Shown here: positions 1 through 7,739 of the stretch, in pieces
Layout: each line of letters begins with the position of its first letter
How positions within the stretch are numbered: the stretch's first letter is position 1
Assembly: GCF_020026455.1 (NCBI RefSeq)
Contig: NZ_JAHHQJ010000003.1
Location: 124,001 to 188,000 of the forward strand
Reading direction: 5' to 3'
Length of the DNA stretch: 64,000 bases
From: Alistipes sp.
GTDB taxonomy: Bacteria > Bacteroidota > Bacteroidia > Bacteroidales > Rikenellaceae
Translations under genes and position numbers: made by a program
Notes under the pieces: generated by a model
The model's input: the letters and a program-made list of their open reading frames with translations, nothing else
The model's database searches: none
What the model was told of the DNA's origin: nothing

Positions 1-278
1 TCGCACACCGAGGGCAGGACGGGGTGTTCGCGTTCCGGGGTCAGCGTCCGCACCACGACATTCTCGCCCGTCGCGGTGGCTTCGAGGTGGTACACCACAC
101 CGAAGCCCGCTTCGCCCCAGTCCATGCCGGTCAGGCTGCGCAGGAAATCGAATCCTTCGCTCTTCAGGCGTTCGGCCACCCCGCGGAAAGCCTCCGCCGG
201 CACGGTGAACATCCCCTCGCCGGCCTCCGACCACACGGCCGCAGGCGCCCATTCCTTCATTTTATCTGTCAGGGTCAT
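1..278 (-). CDS. nuoC: NADH-quinone oxidoreductase subunit C (or fused C/D), N-terminal part
   Basis: The frame begins MTLTDKMKEWAPAAVWSEAG and runs off the left edge of the window, so only about 92 residues are visible. The 30-kDa subunit (NuoC) lies in the peripheral arm of complex I next to the quinone site. The visible part has the NuoC-like pattern of a degenerate N-terminal segment followed by 'FDFLRSLTGMDW' and a stretch about hydride-transfer-chain geometry ('VVYHLEA', 'VRTLTPE'). Its ATG overlaps the nuoB stop as ATGA, which indicates translational coupling in a nuoA-nuoB-nuoC operon. Whether NuoC is fused to NuoD, as in some bacteria, cannot be told here. Identification rests on position plus the short motif match. 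Confidence 0.85.
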   Translation of the reverse strand, partial: MTLTDKMKEWAPAAVWSEAGEGMFTVPAEAFRGVAERLKSEGFDFLRSLTGMDWGEAGFGVVYHLEATATGENVVVRTLTPEREHPVLPSVC

Positions 279-931
279 AATTCTCGTTTTTCTTCGTCCA
301 CATTCAAATCGTTCTTCTCCGCCGTCAGGTCGCTCCGCAGCAGCCGTTCGTACTCCTCACGGTCGATCTGCCGGTTCACGTCGCCGAAGAAGCGCTGCAG
401 CTTCACCTTGCGCTGGAGCTGCATCAATCCGTAGAGCATCGCCTCGGGACGCGGCGGACATCCGGGGATGTACACGTCGACGGGCAGAATCCGGTCCACG
501 CCGTTGACCACGTGGTACGACTTCTTGAACGGGCCACCGCTGATGGCGCAGCCGCCCACGGCGATCACATATTTGGGATCGGCCATCTGGTCGTAAAGAC
601 GCCTGAGCACCGGGGCCATCTTGTGCGTGATGGTCCCGGCGACCATGATGAAGTCGGCCTGACGCGGGGAGGCGCGGGCCACTTCGAACCCGAACCGGGC
701 AAAGTCGTAGCGCGCGGCACCCACGGCCATGAATTCGATGCCGCAGCAGCTCGTGGCAAACGTCAGGGGCCAGAGGCTGTTGCTGCGGCCCCAGTTGATC
801 ACCTCGTCGAGACATCCCGCCACCACCTGGGTTCCGTTTGCGCGCAGTTCGCGCACCATCTGCTCGAGGTATTCGTTGTCGTTGAAGTCTTCATACTTCA
901 TCGACTTGATTTTCGGTCTCTTTATTTCCAT
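275..931 (-). CDS. nuoB: NADH-quinone oxidoreductase subunit B
   Basis: NuoB carries the N2 4Fe-4S cluster that passes electrons to quinone in complex I. The protein is 218 aa from the chosen ATG. The four cluster cysteines are visible: the tandem pair in 'TSCCGIE' (Cys62, Cys63), 'GGCAISGG' (Cys128) and 'GCPPRPE' (Cys158), all in the usual spacing. The open frame extends 73 codons further upstream, but that part is the nuoA gene read in another frame, so the start MEIKRPKIK was chosen. It overlaps the 3' end of nuoA by 10 bases and its stop overlaps the nuoC start, which supports one transcript for the three genes. Assignment is firm. Confidence 0.96.
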   Translation of the reverse strand: MEIKRPKIKSMKYEDFNDNEYLEQMVRELRANGTQVVAGCLDEVINWGRSNSLWPLTFATSCCGIEFMAVGAARYDFARFGFEVARASPRQADFIMVAGTITHKMAPVLRRLYDQMADPKYVIAVGGCAISGGPFKKSYHVVNGVDRILPVDVYIPGCPPRPEAMLYGLMQLQRKVKLQRFFGDVNRQIDREEYERLLRSDLTAEKNDLNVDEEKREL

Positions 932-1272
932 TCCAAAGCTCCTTTCCGCCATGCATAGGCAAGGCCCAGAATCAGTACCACCAAAAAGAAGAGGATGCTC
1001 ACCAGTCCATAGACGCCCAGTTCCTGCACGACGACGGCCCACGAAAAGAGGAATACCGTCTCGACGTCGAACATCAGGAAAAGGATGGCAAAGAGGTAGT
1101 AGCCCACCTTGAACTGCATCCACGAACGTCCGCGCGTCGGGATGCCGCACTCGTAGGCCTCGCCCTTCTGGGGGTTGTACGAACGCGGCGACACGGCGCG
1201 GGCGATGCCCAGCGCGACTGCGACCAGCGCAATGGCCGTAAGGATGACGACCACCAATAGCGTGAAATACAT
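922..1272 (-). CDS. nuoA: NADH-quinone oxidoreductase subunit A
   Basis: NuoA is a small membrane-arm subunit of complex I with three transmembrane helices. The 116-aa protein has helices at about residues 2-24, 60-82 and 86-108, and between the first two the family loop with 'PYECG'-type sequence (here 'EAYECGIP'). 'FDVETVFLF' in the second helix is a strong NuoA signature. The start MYFTLLVVV was chosen because the 22 codons upstream encode polar, non-membrane sequence. It is the first gene of the visible nuo operon, followed with a 10-base overlap by nuoB. No clear Bacteroidota promoter was found in the 105 bases upstream. Confidence 0.95.
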   Translation of the reverse strand: MYFTLLVVVILTAIALVAVALGIARAVSPRSYNPQKGEAYECGIPTRGRSWMQFKVGYYLFAILFLMFDVETVFLFSWAVVVQELGVYGLVSILFFLVVLILGLAYAWRKGALEWK

Positions 1273-1377
1273 AGAATATGATGTTTTACAATTTGCAATT
1301 CCGACACGACGAATGCCCACACGCCCCGCAGACGGCAACGTTGCGGAAACATGCGGCAGGAAAAACGACGGAAAAGG

Positions 1378-1740
1378 CTAAATCAGAATACGCCCCAAGG
1401 AGAAGACATAGTAATCCACGGCATCGGGGTGCAACGCCGGGGAGTAGGTGCGCATTGCGGTCCGGAGGCCGAAGGCGGCATCGCAGGCAGGGCGTGCGCC
1501 GGCAAGCTGCCGCACGAAGGCCTTGTGGTCCGACTGGGTCGCGGGGGTCTCGATCGAGACGCCACCGGGACAGATCGCGGCGGACAAGTAATTGCATGCC
1601 GCGGCGTGCGAATCGGCCACCGAGGATTGCGTCAGGGCAGGGCGTACGCTCTCCGCATCGCTGCGTAACGACGTATCCTCCAAACTCCCCGTCAAGGCGA
1701 AGAGTAACAGAATCAATATCAATTGAATTCTCTCCTGCAT
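1378..1740 (-). CDS. small secreted protein of unknown function
   Basis: I do not recognise this 120-aa protein. It begins MQERIQLILILLLFALTGS, a signal-peptide-like start, and the rest is predicted to lie outside the cytoplasm. It has two cysteines in 'AAACNYLSAAICPGG' and one in 'RPACDAAFG', and ends '...VDYYVFSLGRILI'. A frame start 14 codons upstream (MYLRSAEIYDSDRM) is possible, but that sequence covers a promoter-like TATCTTCG and a short inverted repeat, so the inner ATG is preferred. It stands alone between the nuo operon and the sod terminator. Its codon pattern looks like its neighbours'. Coding status is likely but not certain. Confidence 0.6.
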   Translation of the reverse strand: MQERIQLILILLLFALTGSLEDTSLRSDAESVRPALTQSSVADSHAAACNYLSAAICPGGVSIETPATQSDHKAFVRQLAGARPACDAAFGLRTAMRTYSPALHPDAVDYYVFSLGRILI

Positions 1741-1876
1741 CCGGTCCGAATCATAAATTTCTGCGCTGCGAAGATACATTCTTTTGCGCAGAAAAGTGCA
1801 TTGGTGAACCAAAAAGATCGCAAAATGATGAATTTTGTCCCCAAATCCACGAATCAGCGCCTCGCCCCAGAAACAA

Positions 1877-1910
1877 GAAAAATGCCGTTTCCCGTGTGAG
1901 GAAACGGCAT
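1877..1910 (-). terminator. rho-independent terminator of the rubredoxin-sod operon
   Basis: Arms 1882-1892 and 1900-1910 pair perfectly over 11 bases with a 7-base loop. On the minus strand the hairpin is followed by a run of five T. It lies 22 bases past the sod stop codon. Confidence 0.85.
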
Positions 1911-1931
1911 TCGGACACCGGCTGAAACCGT

Positions 1932-2543
1932 CTATCGTTTTGCGTAGCGGTCGCCCACGACCTTCCAGTCGACGACGTTCCAGAGCGCCTCGACGGCATC
2001 GGCGCGGCGGTTCCGGTAGTCGATATAATAGGCGTGCTCCCAGACGTCGATCGCCAGCAGCGGCTTCATGCCCCGGCACATGGGGTTGCCGGCGTTCGGC
2101 TCGCCGACGACGACCAGACGCCCCGAGGGATCCTCGGCCAGCCACACCCATCCCGAGCCGAAGAGCCCCGCGGCGGTGCGGCCCATCTCCACCTTCAGGT
2201 CGTCGAGCGAACCGAAACTGCGGTTGATGGCCTCCAGCAGCCGGCCCGAGGGCTCCTTCCGGGGCTTCGGCGAAAGCTGCCCGAAGAAGAACTCGTGATT
2301 CCACGCCTGCGCGGCGTTGTTGTACATGGCCCCGTCGGCCGAAAGGATGATGTCCTCCAGCGGTTGCCCGGCAAAGGGCGTGTCGACGATCAGGGTGTTG
2401 AGTTTGTCGACATAACCCGCATAATGTTTGTCGTGGTGGTAGTGCATCGTCTCCTCGGAGATGGCGGGAGCAAGCGCATCGTAGGCATAGGGCAGGTCCT
2501 GCGGGGTGAAACGCGGCGTGGCCGCGGTGTCGGTCGTTGCCAT
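1932..2543 (-). CDS. sodB: superoxide dismutase (Fe/Mn family)
   Basis: This 203-aa enzyme converts superoxide to hydrogen peroxide and oxygen in the cytoplasm. The four metal ligands of the Fe/Mn family can be seen: His in 'MHYHHDKHYAGYV', His in 'QAWNHEFFFGQL', and Asp and His in 'LAIDVWEHAYYIDY'. 'AGLFGSGWVWL' is the usual active-site tryptophan region. The length is normal for the family. The start MATTDTAATPRF is preferred over an ATG 12 codons upstream, which would add a hydrophobic stretch not usual in this enzyme. It is 32 bases downstream of a rubredoxin gene, and the pair looks like an oxygen-protection operon ending at the hairpin at 1877-1910. Confidence 0.95.
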   Translation of the reverse strand: MATTDTAATPRFTPQDLPYAYDALAPAISEETMHYHHDKHYAGYVDKLNTLIVDTPFAGQPLEDIILSADGAMYNNAAQAWNHEFFFGQLSPKPRKEPSGRLLEAINRSFGSLDDLKVEMGRTAAGLFGSGWVWLAEDPSGRLVVVGEPNAGNPMCRGMKPLLAIDVWEHAYYIDYRNRRADAVEALWNVVDWKVVGDRYAKR

Positions 2544-2575
2544 AATCAAAGAAATTAACAGGTTGATAAACAAAA

Positions 2576-2776
2576 TCATATATCGCTTATTTCAGATCTT
2601 CCATCACCTCCCTGCTCCTCCATCGCCTCGAAGGCCCATTTCCCCCGGCCGCAGACCGGGCACACCCAGTCGTCGGGCAGAGCATCGAACGGTGTGGAGC
2701 GCCCCACGTCGTGCTCCGGATCGCCCGACAGGGGATCATAGATATATTCGCAACAGGTACAGCGGTATTTTCGCAT
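2576..2776 (-). CDS. rubredoxin
   Basis: Rubredoxins are small one-iron electron carriers that supply reductases detoxifying oxygen species in anaerobes. The 66-aa protein has both CxxC iron knuckles: 'YRCTCCEYIYDP' near the N terminus (Cys at 6 and 9) and 'WVCPVCGRGKW' near residue 40. The aromatic and proline residues around the knuckles fit the family. The C-terminal tail of about 15 residues is longer than in the shortest rubredoxins. The gene is transcribed into sod with a 32-base gap, so both are probably made together. The start is the only ATG that leaves the first knuckle near the N terminus. Confidence 0.95.
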   Translation of the reverse strand: MRKYRCTCCEYIYDPLSGDPEHDVGRSTPFDALPDDWVCPVCGRGKWAFEAMEEQGGDGRSEISDI

Positions 2777-2899
2777 CGCATTCGGAAATTAAATTCGGCA
2801 AGATCCCGAACAAATAGCGTACCCGAGTTCCGATTTCGGGAAAATTTTCGTATTTTGGGTCGGAATACCGACAAATCACAACCTAAAACCAACCATACG

Positions 2900-4279
2900 A
2901 TGACACTTCCTTATGCCGAACCCTACAAGATCAAGATGACCGAGGCCATCCGCACCTCCACCCGCGAAGAACGCGAAGCATGGATCCGCGAAGCCCGCTA
3001 CAACCTTTTCAAACTGCGCTCGGACCAGGTGGCGATCGACCTGCTGACCGATTCGGGCACGGGATCGATGTCCGACCGCCAGTGGGCGGCGATGATGACC
3101 GGAGACGAAAGCTATGCCGGGGCCTCGTCCTACTTCCGGCTCAAAGAGAGGGTCGGCGACCTGTTCGGCATGCCGTGGTTCCTCCCCACACACCAGGGAC
3201 GCGCCGCCGAGAACGTGATTTTCTCGGCTCTGCTCCGCGAGGGCGACATCGTCCCCGGCAACTCGCACTTCGACACCACGAAGGGTCACATCGAGTTCCG
3301 CCGCTGCCATGCCGTGGACTGCACGATCGATGCGGCGGCCGACACGCAGCTGGAACTGCCCTTCAAGGGCGAGATGGACCTTGCGAAACTCGAAAAGATC
3401 CTGCGCGAGAACCCGCGCGAGAAGATTCCGTGCGTGGTGCTCACCGTCACCAACAACACGGCCGGGGGCCAACCCGTGTCGATGCGCAACATCCGCGAAA
3501 CGGCCGAACTGTGCCGCCGCTACGGCGTGCCCCTGCTGATGGACTCGGCGCGCTTCGCCGAGAACGCCTACTTCATCAAAACCCGCGAGGAGGGCTACGC
3601 CTCGAAGACCATCAAGGAGATCGTCCGCGAGATGTATGCCTGGGCCGACATCATGACCATCTCGGCCAAGAAGGACGGTGTGGTGAACATGGGCGGCTTC
3701 GTGGCGATGCGCTCCGAGGAGCTCTACAAAAAAGCCATGTCGTTCGGCATCATGTTCGAAGGCTACGTCACCTACGGCGGCATGTCGGGCCGCGACATGG
3801 ACGCACTGGCCGTGGGGCTGGACGAGAACACGGAATTCGAACAGCTCGACGCCCGCATCCAGCAGGTGCGGCTGCTGGGCGACCTGCTGGACCAGTACGG
3901 CGTTCCCTACCAGCGTCCGGCGGGCGGACACGCCATCTTCGTGGATGCGAAGCAGGTGCTTCCGAACCTGCCCAAGGAGCAGTTCATCGCCCAGACACTG
4001 GCCGTGGAGCTCTATCTCGAAGCGGGCATCCGCGGTGTGGAGATCGGCTCGATCCTGGCCGACCGCGACCCCGAGACGCACGAAAACCGCTACCCCGCGC
4101 TCGAACTGCTGCGTCTGGCCATCCCGCGCCGCGTCTACACCGACAACCACATCCGGGTGATCGCCGCCGCCTGCCGCAACATCTTCGAGCGCCGTGCGAC
4201 AATCACCCGGGGCTACCGCATCACCTTCGAGGCTCCGATCCTGCGCCACTTCACCGTCGAACTCGACAAAATCCGCTGA
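2900..4279 (+). CDS. tnaA: tryptophanase (tryptophan indole-lyase), beta-eliminating lyase family
   Basis: This PLP enzyme splits tryptophan into indole, pyruvate and ammonia. The 459-aa length is normal. Family landmarks are present: 'LLTDSGTG', 'PTHQGRAAE' in the PLP phosphate region, 'TVTNNTAGGQPVS', the PLP aspartate in 'MDSARFAENAYF', the Schiff-base lysine in 'ISAKKDG', and 'LRHFTVELDK' at the end. It closely follows the Bacteroides-type tryptophanase. The related tyrosine phenol-lyase cannot be excluded without alignment, since the two share most of these motifs. The open frame extends 63 codons upstream, but MTLPYAEPYKIKM matches the family's start. It is monocistronic, divergent from rubredoxin-sod, and followed by a strong terminator. 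I saw no tnaC-like leader peptide. Confidence 0.9.
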   Translation: MTLPYAEPYKIKMTEAIRTSTREEREAWIREARYNLFKLRSDQVAIDLLTDSGTGSMSDRQWAAMMTGDESYAGASSYFRLKERVGDLFGMPWFLPTHQGRAAENVIFSALLREGDIVPGNSHFDTTKGHIEFRRCHAVDCTIDAAADTQLELPFKGEMDLAKLEKILRENPREKIPCVVLTVTNNTAGGQPVSMRNIRETAELCRRYGVPLLMDSARFAENAYFIKTREEGYASKTIKEIVREMYAWADIMTISAKKDGVVNMGGFVAMRSEELYKKAMSFGIMFEGYVTYGGMSGRDMDALAVGLDENTEFEQLDARIQQVRLLGDLLDQYGVPYQRPAGGHAIFVDAKQVLPNLPKEQFIAQTLAVELYLEAGIRGVEIGSILADRDPETHENRYPALELLRLAIPRRVYTDNHIRVIAAACRNIFERRATITRGYRITFEAPILRHFTVELDKIR

Positions 4280-4320
4280 CGGCGACCCAAGGCGCCCCAA
4301 GCGCAGCTTCCAACCGACCG

Positions 4321-4357
4321 ATCCGGCCGCGGGGACAAACCCCGCGGCCGGATTTTT
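4321..4357 (+). terminator. rho-independent terminator of tnaA
   Basis: A perfect 14-base stem (4321-4334 with 4340-4353), a 5-base loop ACAAA, and a T-run directly after the stem, 42 bases past the tnaA stop. Confidence 0.92.
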
Positions 4358-4548
4358 CCATCCCCGCACCTCCGGCACTCCCCGCCGCCCTCCAACGCCC
4401 CGCACCGCCTTCCGCGACCGGCAGCAGCGGTCGGCAAGAGGGGGGGGGCGTCCCCAAAAGTAGGTATCCACCCCCGAAAATTTCCCCTGCATTGGGTATT
4501 GTCTCCGGTCCTGTACGCCTCTAAATTCGTCGAGCCAAAAGACAACAG

Positions 4549-7353
4549 ATGACCCGATTTTTAAACCGTCTATTCAAGACCCTCATAACGACCGCTTTAC
4601 TTGTGCTGTACGGTCCCCTTCAGGCATGGGAGGAGCCGGATGCCGCACGGCAGGAGAAAATCCGGGTTACGGTGGAGGTGACCGACTCATTAGGTATGCC
4701 CCTGCCCTACACCACCATCGCCTTCACCGATGCCGACAACCACATCTTCGCCGCCGTCAGCGACAAGGAGGGCAGCACCCTCTTCTCGCTGCACGAGGAC
4801 AGCTACGTGCTGACCGCCGAATACATCGGCTACAACCCCTACCGCCGCGAACTTCACCTCTCGCAGCATGCGCCCACGCTCTACCGCATCGTCATGCACG
4901 AGAGTGCGGTCTCCATCCGCGATGTGGTGGTCACAGCCTCCGAGACCAAGGGAAGCACCAGTTCGTCGACCATCGACCGCAAGGCCATGGAGCACCTCCA
5001 GCCGTCGAGCTTCGCCGACCTGCTGTCGCTGCTGCCCGGAGGAACGGCCACCAAGCCCCTGCTCGGCTCGCCCAATACGATCCATCTGCGCGAGACGGGC
5101 GTCAGCAGTTCCGACTACGCCACCTCGGCCCTCGGCACGTCGTTTGTCATCGACGGAGCCCCCGTCAGCACCGATGCCAACATGCAGTACATCCCCGGCA
5201 GCAGCACCTTCGACACCGAAATCAGCTACAACTACTTCGTCAATTCGGGCGTCGACATGCGCACCATTTCCACCGACCAGATCGAGAGTGTGGAGATCGT
5301 GCGCGGCATCCCGTCGGTGCAGTACGGCGACCTGACCAGCGGACTGGTGAAAATCAAACGCCGCAAGGGCGGGCACCAGCTCAACGCGCGCTTCAAGGCC
5401 GACATGGCCAGCAAACTCTTCTATGCGGGCAAGGGGTTCGAGATTCCGCGCCGCAACCTCACCGTCAATGTCGGCGCCGACCTGCTCGACGCCAAATCCG
5501 ACCCCCGCAACAAGCTGGAGAACTTCAAACGCGTGACCGGCTCGCTGCGCGTCGACAAGAAATGGGACAGCGACACACACCAGACCTCACTGGGTCTGCA
5601 CCTCGACTACACCGGCTCGTTCGACAACAAGAAGAAGGACCCCGAACTCAACAACCACAACATCGACGACTACAAGTCGCAGTACAACCGTCTGAACTGC
5701 GGCATCAACTTCGAGTACCGCGCCAAAGGCGAGGGTTTCTTCCGTTCGCTGGAGAGCACCGCCTCGTTCGACTACTCGAAGGACCTCATCCGCCGCCGCC
5801 GTTTCGTCTCCATCAGCAAACCCATGGTCACCCCCGTGAACATGGAGGCCGGAGAGTTCGACGCCGTGCCGATCGAGGCCTCCTACACCGCCCGCATGAC
5901 CGTCGACGGACGTCCGCTGTCGGCCTTCGTGAAGTGGATGGCCTCGTTTGCCTTCTCCACCGCCCGCAGCCGCTCCTCGATCGTGGCCGGCGCCGACTGG
6001 TCGCTGGACAAGAACCTGGGCCGCGGGCAGGTCTTCGACATGACGCGCCCCATCTTCTCGGGCGTGGCCGCGCGCCCCTATCCCTACAACAAGATCCCGG
6101 CACAGCACGACCTGGGAATGTTCCTTGAGGACAACACCACCCTCACCATGGGACGCACCCACCTCGACATCATGGCCGGACTGAGAGTGCTCACGATGTT
6201 CAACATCGCACGCAAATACGCCATGCACGGCGATTTCTGGTTCGATCCCCGTGTCAACCTGCGCCTGTCGCTTCCCGGCTTCACCATCGCCGGCCACGAG
6301 GTGACCACAGCCCTCTCCGGAGGCATGGGCTGGCACACCAAAAGCCCGACCATGAACCAGCTCTACCCCGCGCCCCGCTACTACGACTTCATGCAGCTCA
6401 ACTACTTCCACACCAATGCGGCGCTGCGCCGTTTCAACGTCCGCACCTACATCACCGACCCGACCAACTACCGGCTCATGCCGGCCCGCAACTTCAAGTG
6501 GGAGGTGCGCGGCGATGTCACCGTGGCCGGCAACCGGCTGTCGCTGACCTATTTCGAGGAGGATATGAAGTCGGGATTCCGCTCGGCTGCCACCTACCGC
6601 AAATACTCCTACAAGGCCTACGATTACAGCGGCATCGACGGCTCGCAGCTCATGGAACCGCCCTCGCTCGAGCAGATGCCCTACACCACGCAGAACGTGC
6701 TGCGTTCCTACTCCGCGACCACCAACGGTAGCCGCACCTCCAAAAAGGGCGTCGAGTTCACCTTCTCGTCGCAGCGTATCGCCGCCCTGCGCACGCGCGT
6801 CACGATCACGGGAGCATGGTTCCGCACCGAATACTCCAACAGCGAACCCATTCATTACAGCCCCTCGGTGCTCATCGACAACAAGGAGCTGGGCTATGTG
6901 GGTATCTACGACGACGATTCGCACTACATCCGCGAAATCTGCAACACCAACTTCATGGTCGACACCGACCTGCCGCGCATCGGTCTGGGCTTCTCGCTCA
7001 CCTTCCAGTGCCAGTGGCTCACGCGCGACCTGAACACCCACCGCAGCAGCCGCCCGTCGCACTATACCGACATCGACGGCAACAGCTTCCCCTTCACCGA
7101 AGCCTCCGAGCAGGACCCCTATCTGAAGTGGCTGATCATCCACTACAACGAAAAGTCGTTCCGCTGGCACAGCGTCCCGTTTGCCATGACCACCAACCTC
7201 AAGGTCACCAAGCGGCTCATGGGCGAAAAACTCTCCGCCGCCATGTTCATCACCCAGATGCTCAACTACACCCCCGACTACAAGGTCGAAGGTGTCACCG
7301 TGCGCCGCAGTGCAACCCCTTATTTCGGGATGGAATTAAACTTCAAGCTATAA
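4549..7353 (+). CDS. TonB-dependent outer membrane receptor with N-terminal carboxypeptidase-like domain
   Basis: A 934-aa receptor that should import a ligand across the outer membrane using TonB energy. It has a signal peptide (residues 1-26, ending 'GPLQA'), then a carboxypeptidase-regulatory-like beta domain (about 37-115; 'VTVEVTDSLGMPLPYTTIAF', 'YIGYNPYRRELHL'), a TonB-box-like 'IRDVVVTAS', a plug domain (about 130-260; 'IESVEIVRGIPSVQYGDLTSGLVKI') and a 22-strand-type barrel to the C terminus, which ends in aromatic-rich 'YFGMELNFKL'. It lacks SusC-specific sequence and has no SusD partner, so it is more like the metal, heme or cofactor receptors. It starts a seven-gene operon; the next gene begins one base after its stop. 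The ligand is unknown. Confidence 0.92.
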   Translation: MTRFLNRLFKTLITTALLVLYGPLQAWEEPDAARQEKIRVTVEVTDSLGMPLPYTTIAFTDADNHIFAAVSDKEGSTLFSLHEDSYVLTAEYIGYNPYRRELHLSQHAPTLYRIVMHESAVSIRDVVVTASETKGSTSSSTIDRKAMEHLQPSSFADLLSLLPGGTATKPLLGSPNTIHLRETGVSSSDYATSALGTSFVIDGAPVSTDANMQYIPGSSTFDTEISYNYFVNSGVDMRTISTDQIESVEIVRGIPSVQYGDLTSGLVKIKRRKGGHQLNARFKADMASKLFYAGKGFEIPRRNLTVNVGADLLDAKSDPRNKLENFKRVTGSLRVDKKWDSDTHQTSLGLHLDYTGSFDNKKKDPELNNHNIDDYKSQYNRLNCGINFEYRAKGEGFFRSLESTASFDYSKDLIRRRRFVSISKPMVTPVNMEAGEFDAVPIEASYTARMTVDGRPLSAFVKWMASFAFSTARSRSSIVAGADWSLDKNLGRGQVFDMTRPIFSGVAARPYPYNKIPAQHDLGMFLEDNTTLTMGRTHLDIMAGLRVLTMFNIARKYAMHGDFWFDPRVNLRLSLPGFTIAGHEVTTALSGGMGWHTKSPTMNQLYPAPRYYDFMQLNYFHTNAALRRFNVRTYITDPTNYRLMPARNFKWEVRGDVTVAGNRLSLTYFEEDMKSGFRSAATYRKYSYKAYDYSGIDGSQLMEPPSLEQMPYTTQNVLRSYSATTNGSRTSKKGVEFTFSSQRIAALRTRVTITGAWFRTEYSNSEPIHYSPSVLIDNKELGYVGIYDDDSHYIREICNTNFMVDTDLPRIGLGFSLTFQCQWLTRDLNTHRSSRPSHYTDIDGNSFPFTEASEQDPYLKWLIIHYNEKSFRWHSVPFAMTTNLKVTKRLMGEKLSAAMFITQMLNYTPDYKVEGVTVRRSATPYFGMELNFKL

Positions 7354-7354
7354 T

Positions 7355-7732
7355 ATGAGAACGAGACTCTATCTGCTGCTGGCCCTCCTGTCGGCGGCAT
7401 GCGTCGAAAAGGATACAGACCCGCTGTTCACCCGGCTGACACTCGAGGTCGAGCCGCCGCGCGGCATCGAGATGCTCCGCTTCCAGGCCACCATGGTCTT
7501 CGAGAACATCAACACCCGACAGCGCATCTCCACCTCGGACTTCATCGACGGGAAACTCCGCATCCGCCTGCTCAAGGGCCTCTATCGCCTGAGTATCAAC
7601 GAGGGAGGCGGCATGACCTACACCGACAGCGACGGACAACGGCGCTTCGGCGAGGTGGTCATCGACAACGCTCCGCTGACCCTGGTCGGCGACACGAGCG
7701 AGGCAACCGTTGACCTAATTCTCAAAAACTGA
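7355..7732 (+). CDS. small lipoprotein of the TonB receptor operon
   Basis: A 125-aa predicted lipoprotein: MRTRLYLLLALLSAACVEKD has a lipobox with Cys16, and the acidic/lysine residues after it resemble Bacteroidota surface-export signals. The mature part is a short all-beta-looking domain ('LTLEVEPPRGIEMLRFQATMVFENI', 'LLKGLYRLSINEG') like the N-terminal beta-sandwich of the DUF4876 lipoprotein encoded two genes downstream, so the two may be related. It begins 1 base after the receptor gene and ends 7 bases before the DUF6850 gene, so it is clearly part of the same transcript. It could assist ligand capture at the receptor. Function is not known. Confidence 0.75.
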   Translation: MRTRLYLLLALLSAACVEKDTDPLFTRLTLEVEPPRGIEMLRFQATMVFENINTRQRISTSDFIDGKLRIRLLKGLYRLSINEGGGMTYTDSDGQRRFGEVVIDNAPLTLVGDTSEATVDLILKN

Positions 7733-7739
7733 CACCGCC

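Noticed and set aside
2711..2899. A tnaC-like leader peptide and rut/attenuator before tnaA
   Set aside because: No short frame with a key Trp codon followed by a terminator was found.
2876..4492. Long open frame opposite tnaA
   Set aside because: It is the antisense of a strongly recognised tryptophanase; its translation is rich in His, Val and Arg without motifs, as expected of GC-rich antisense.
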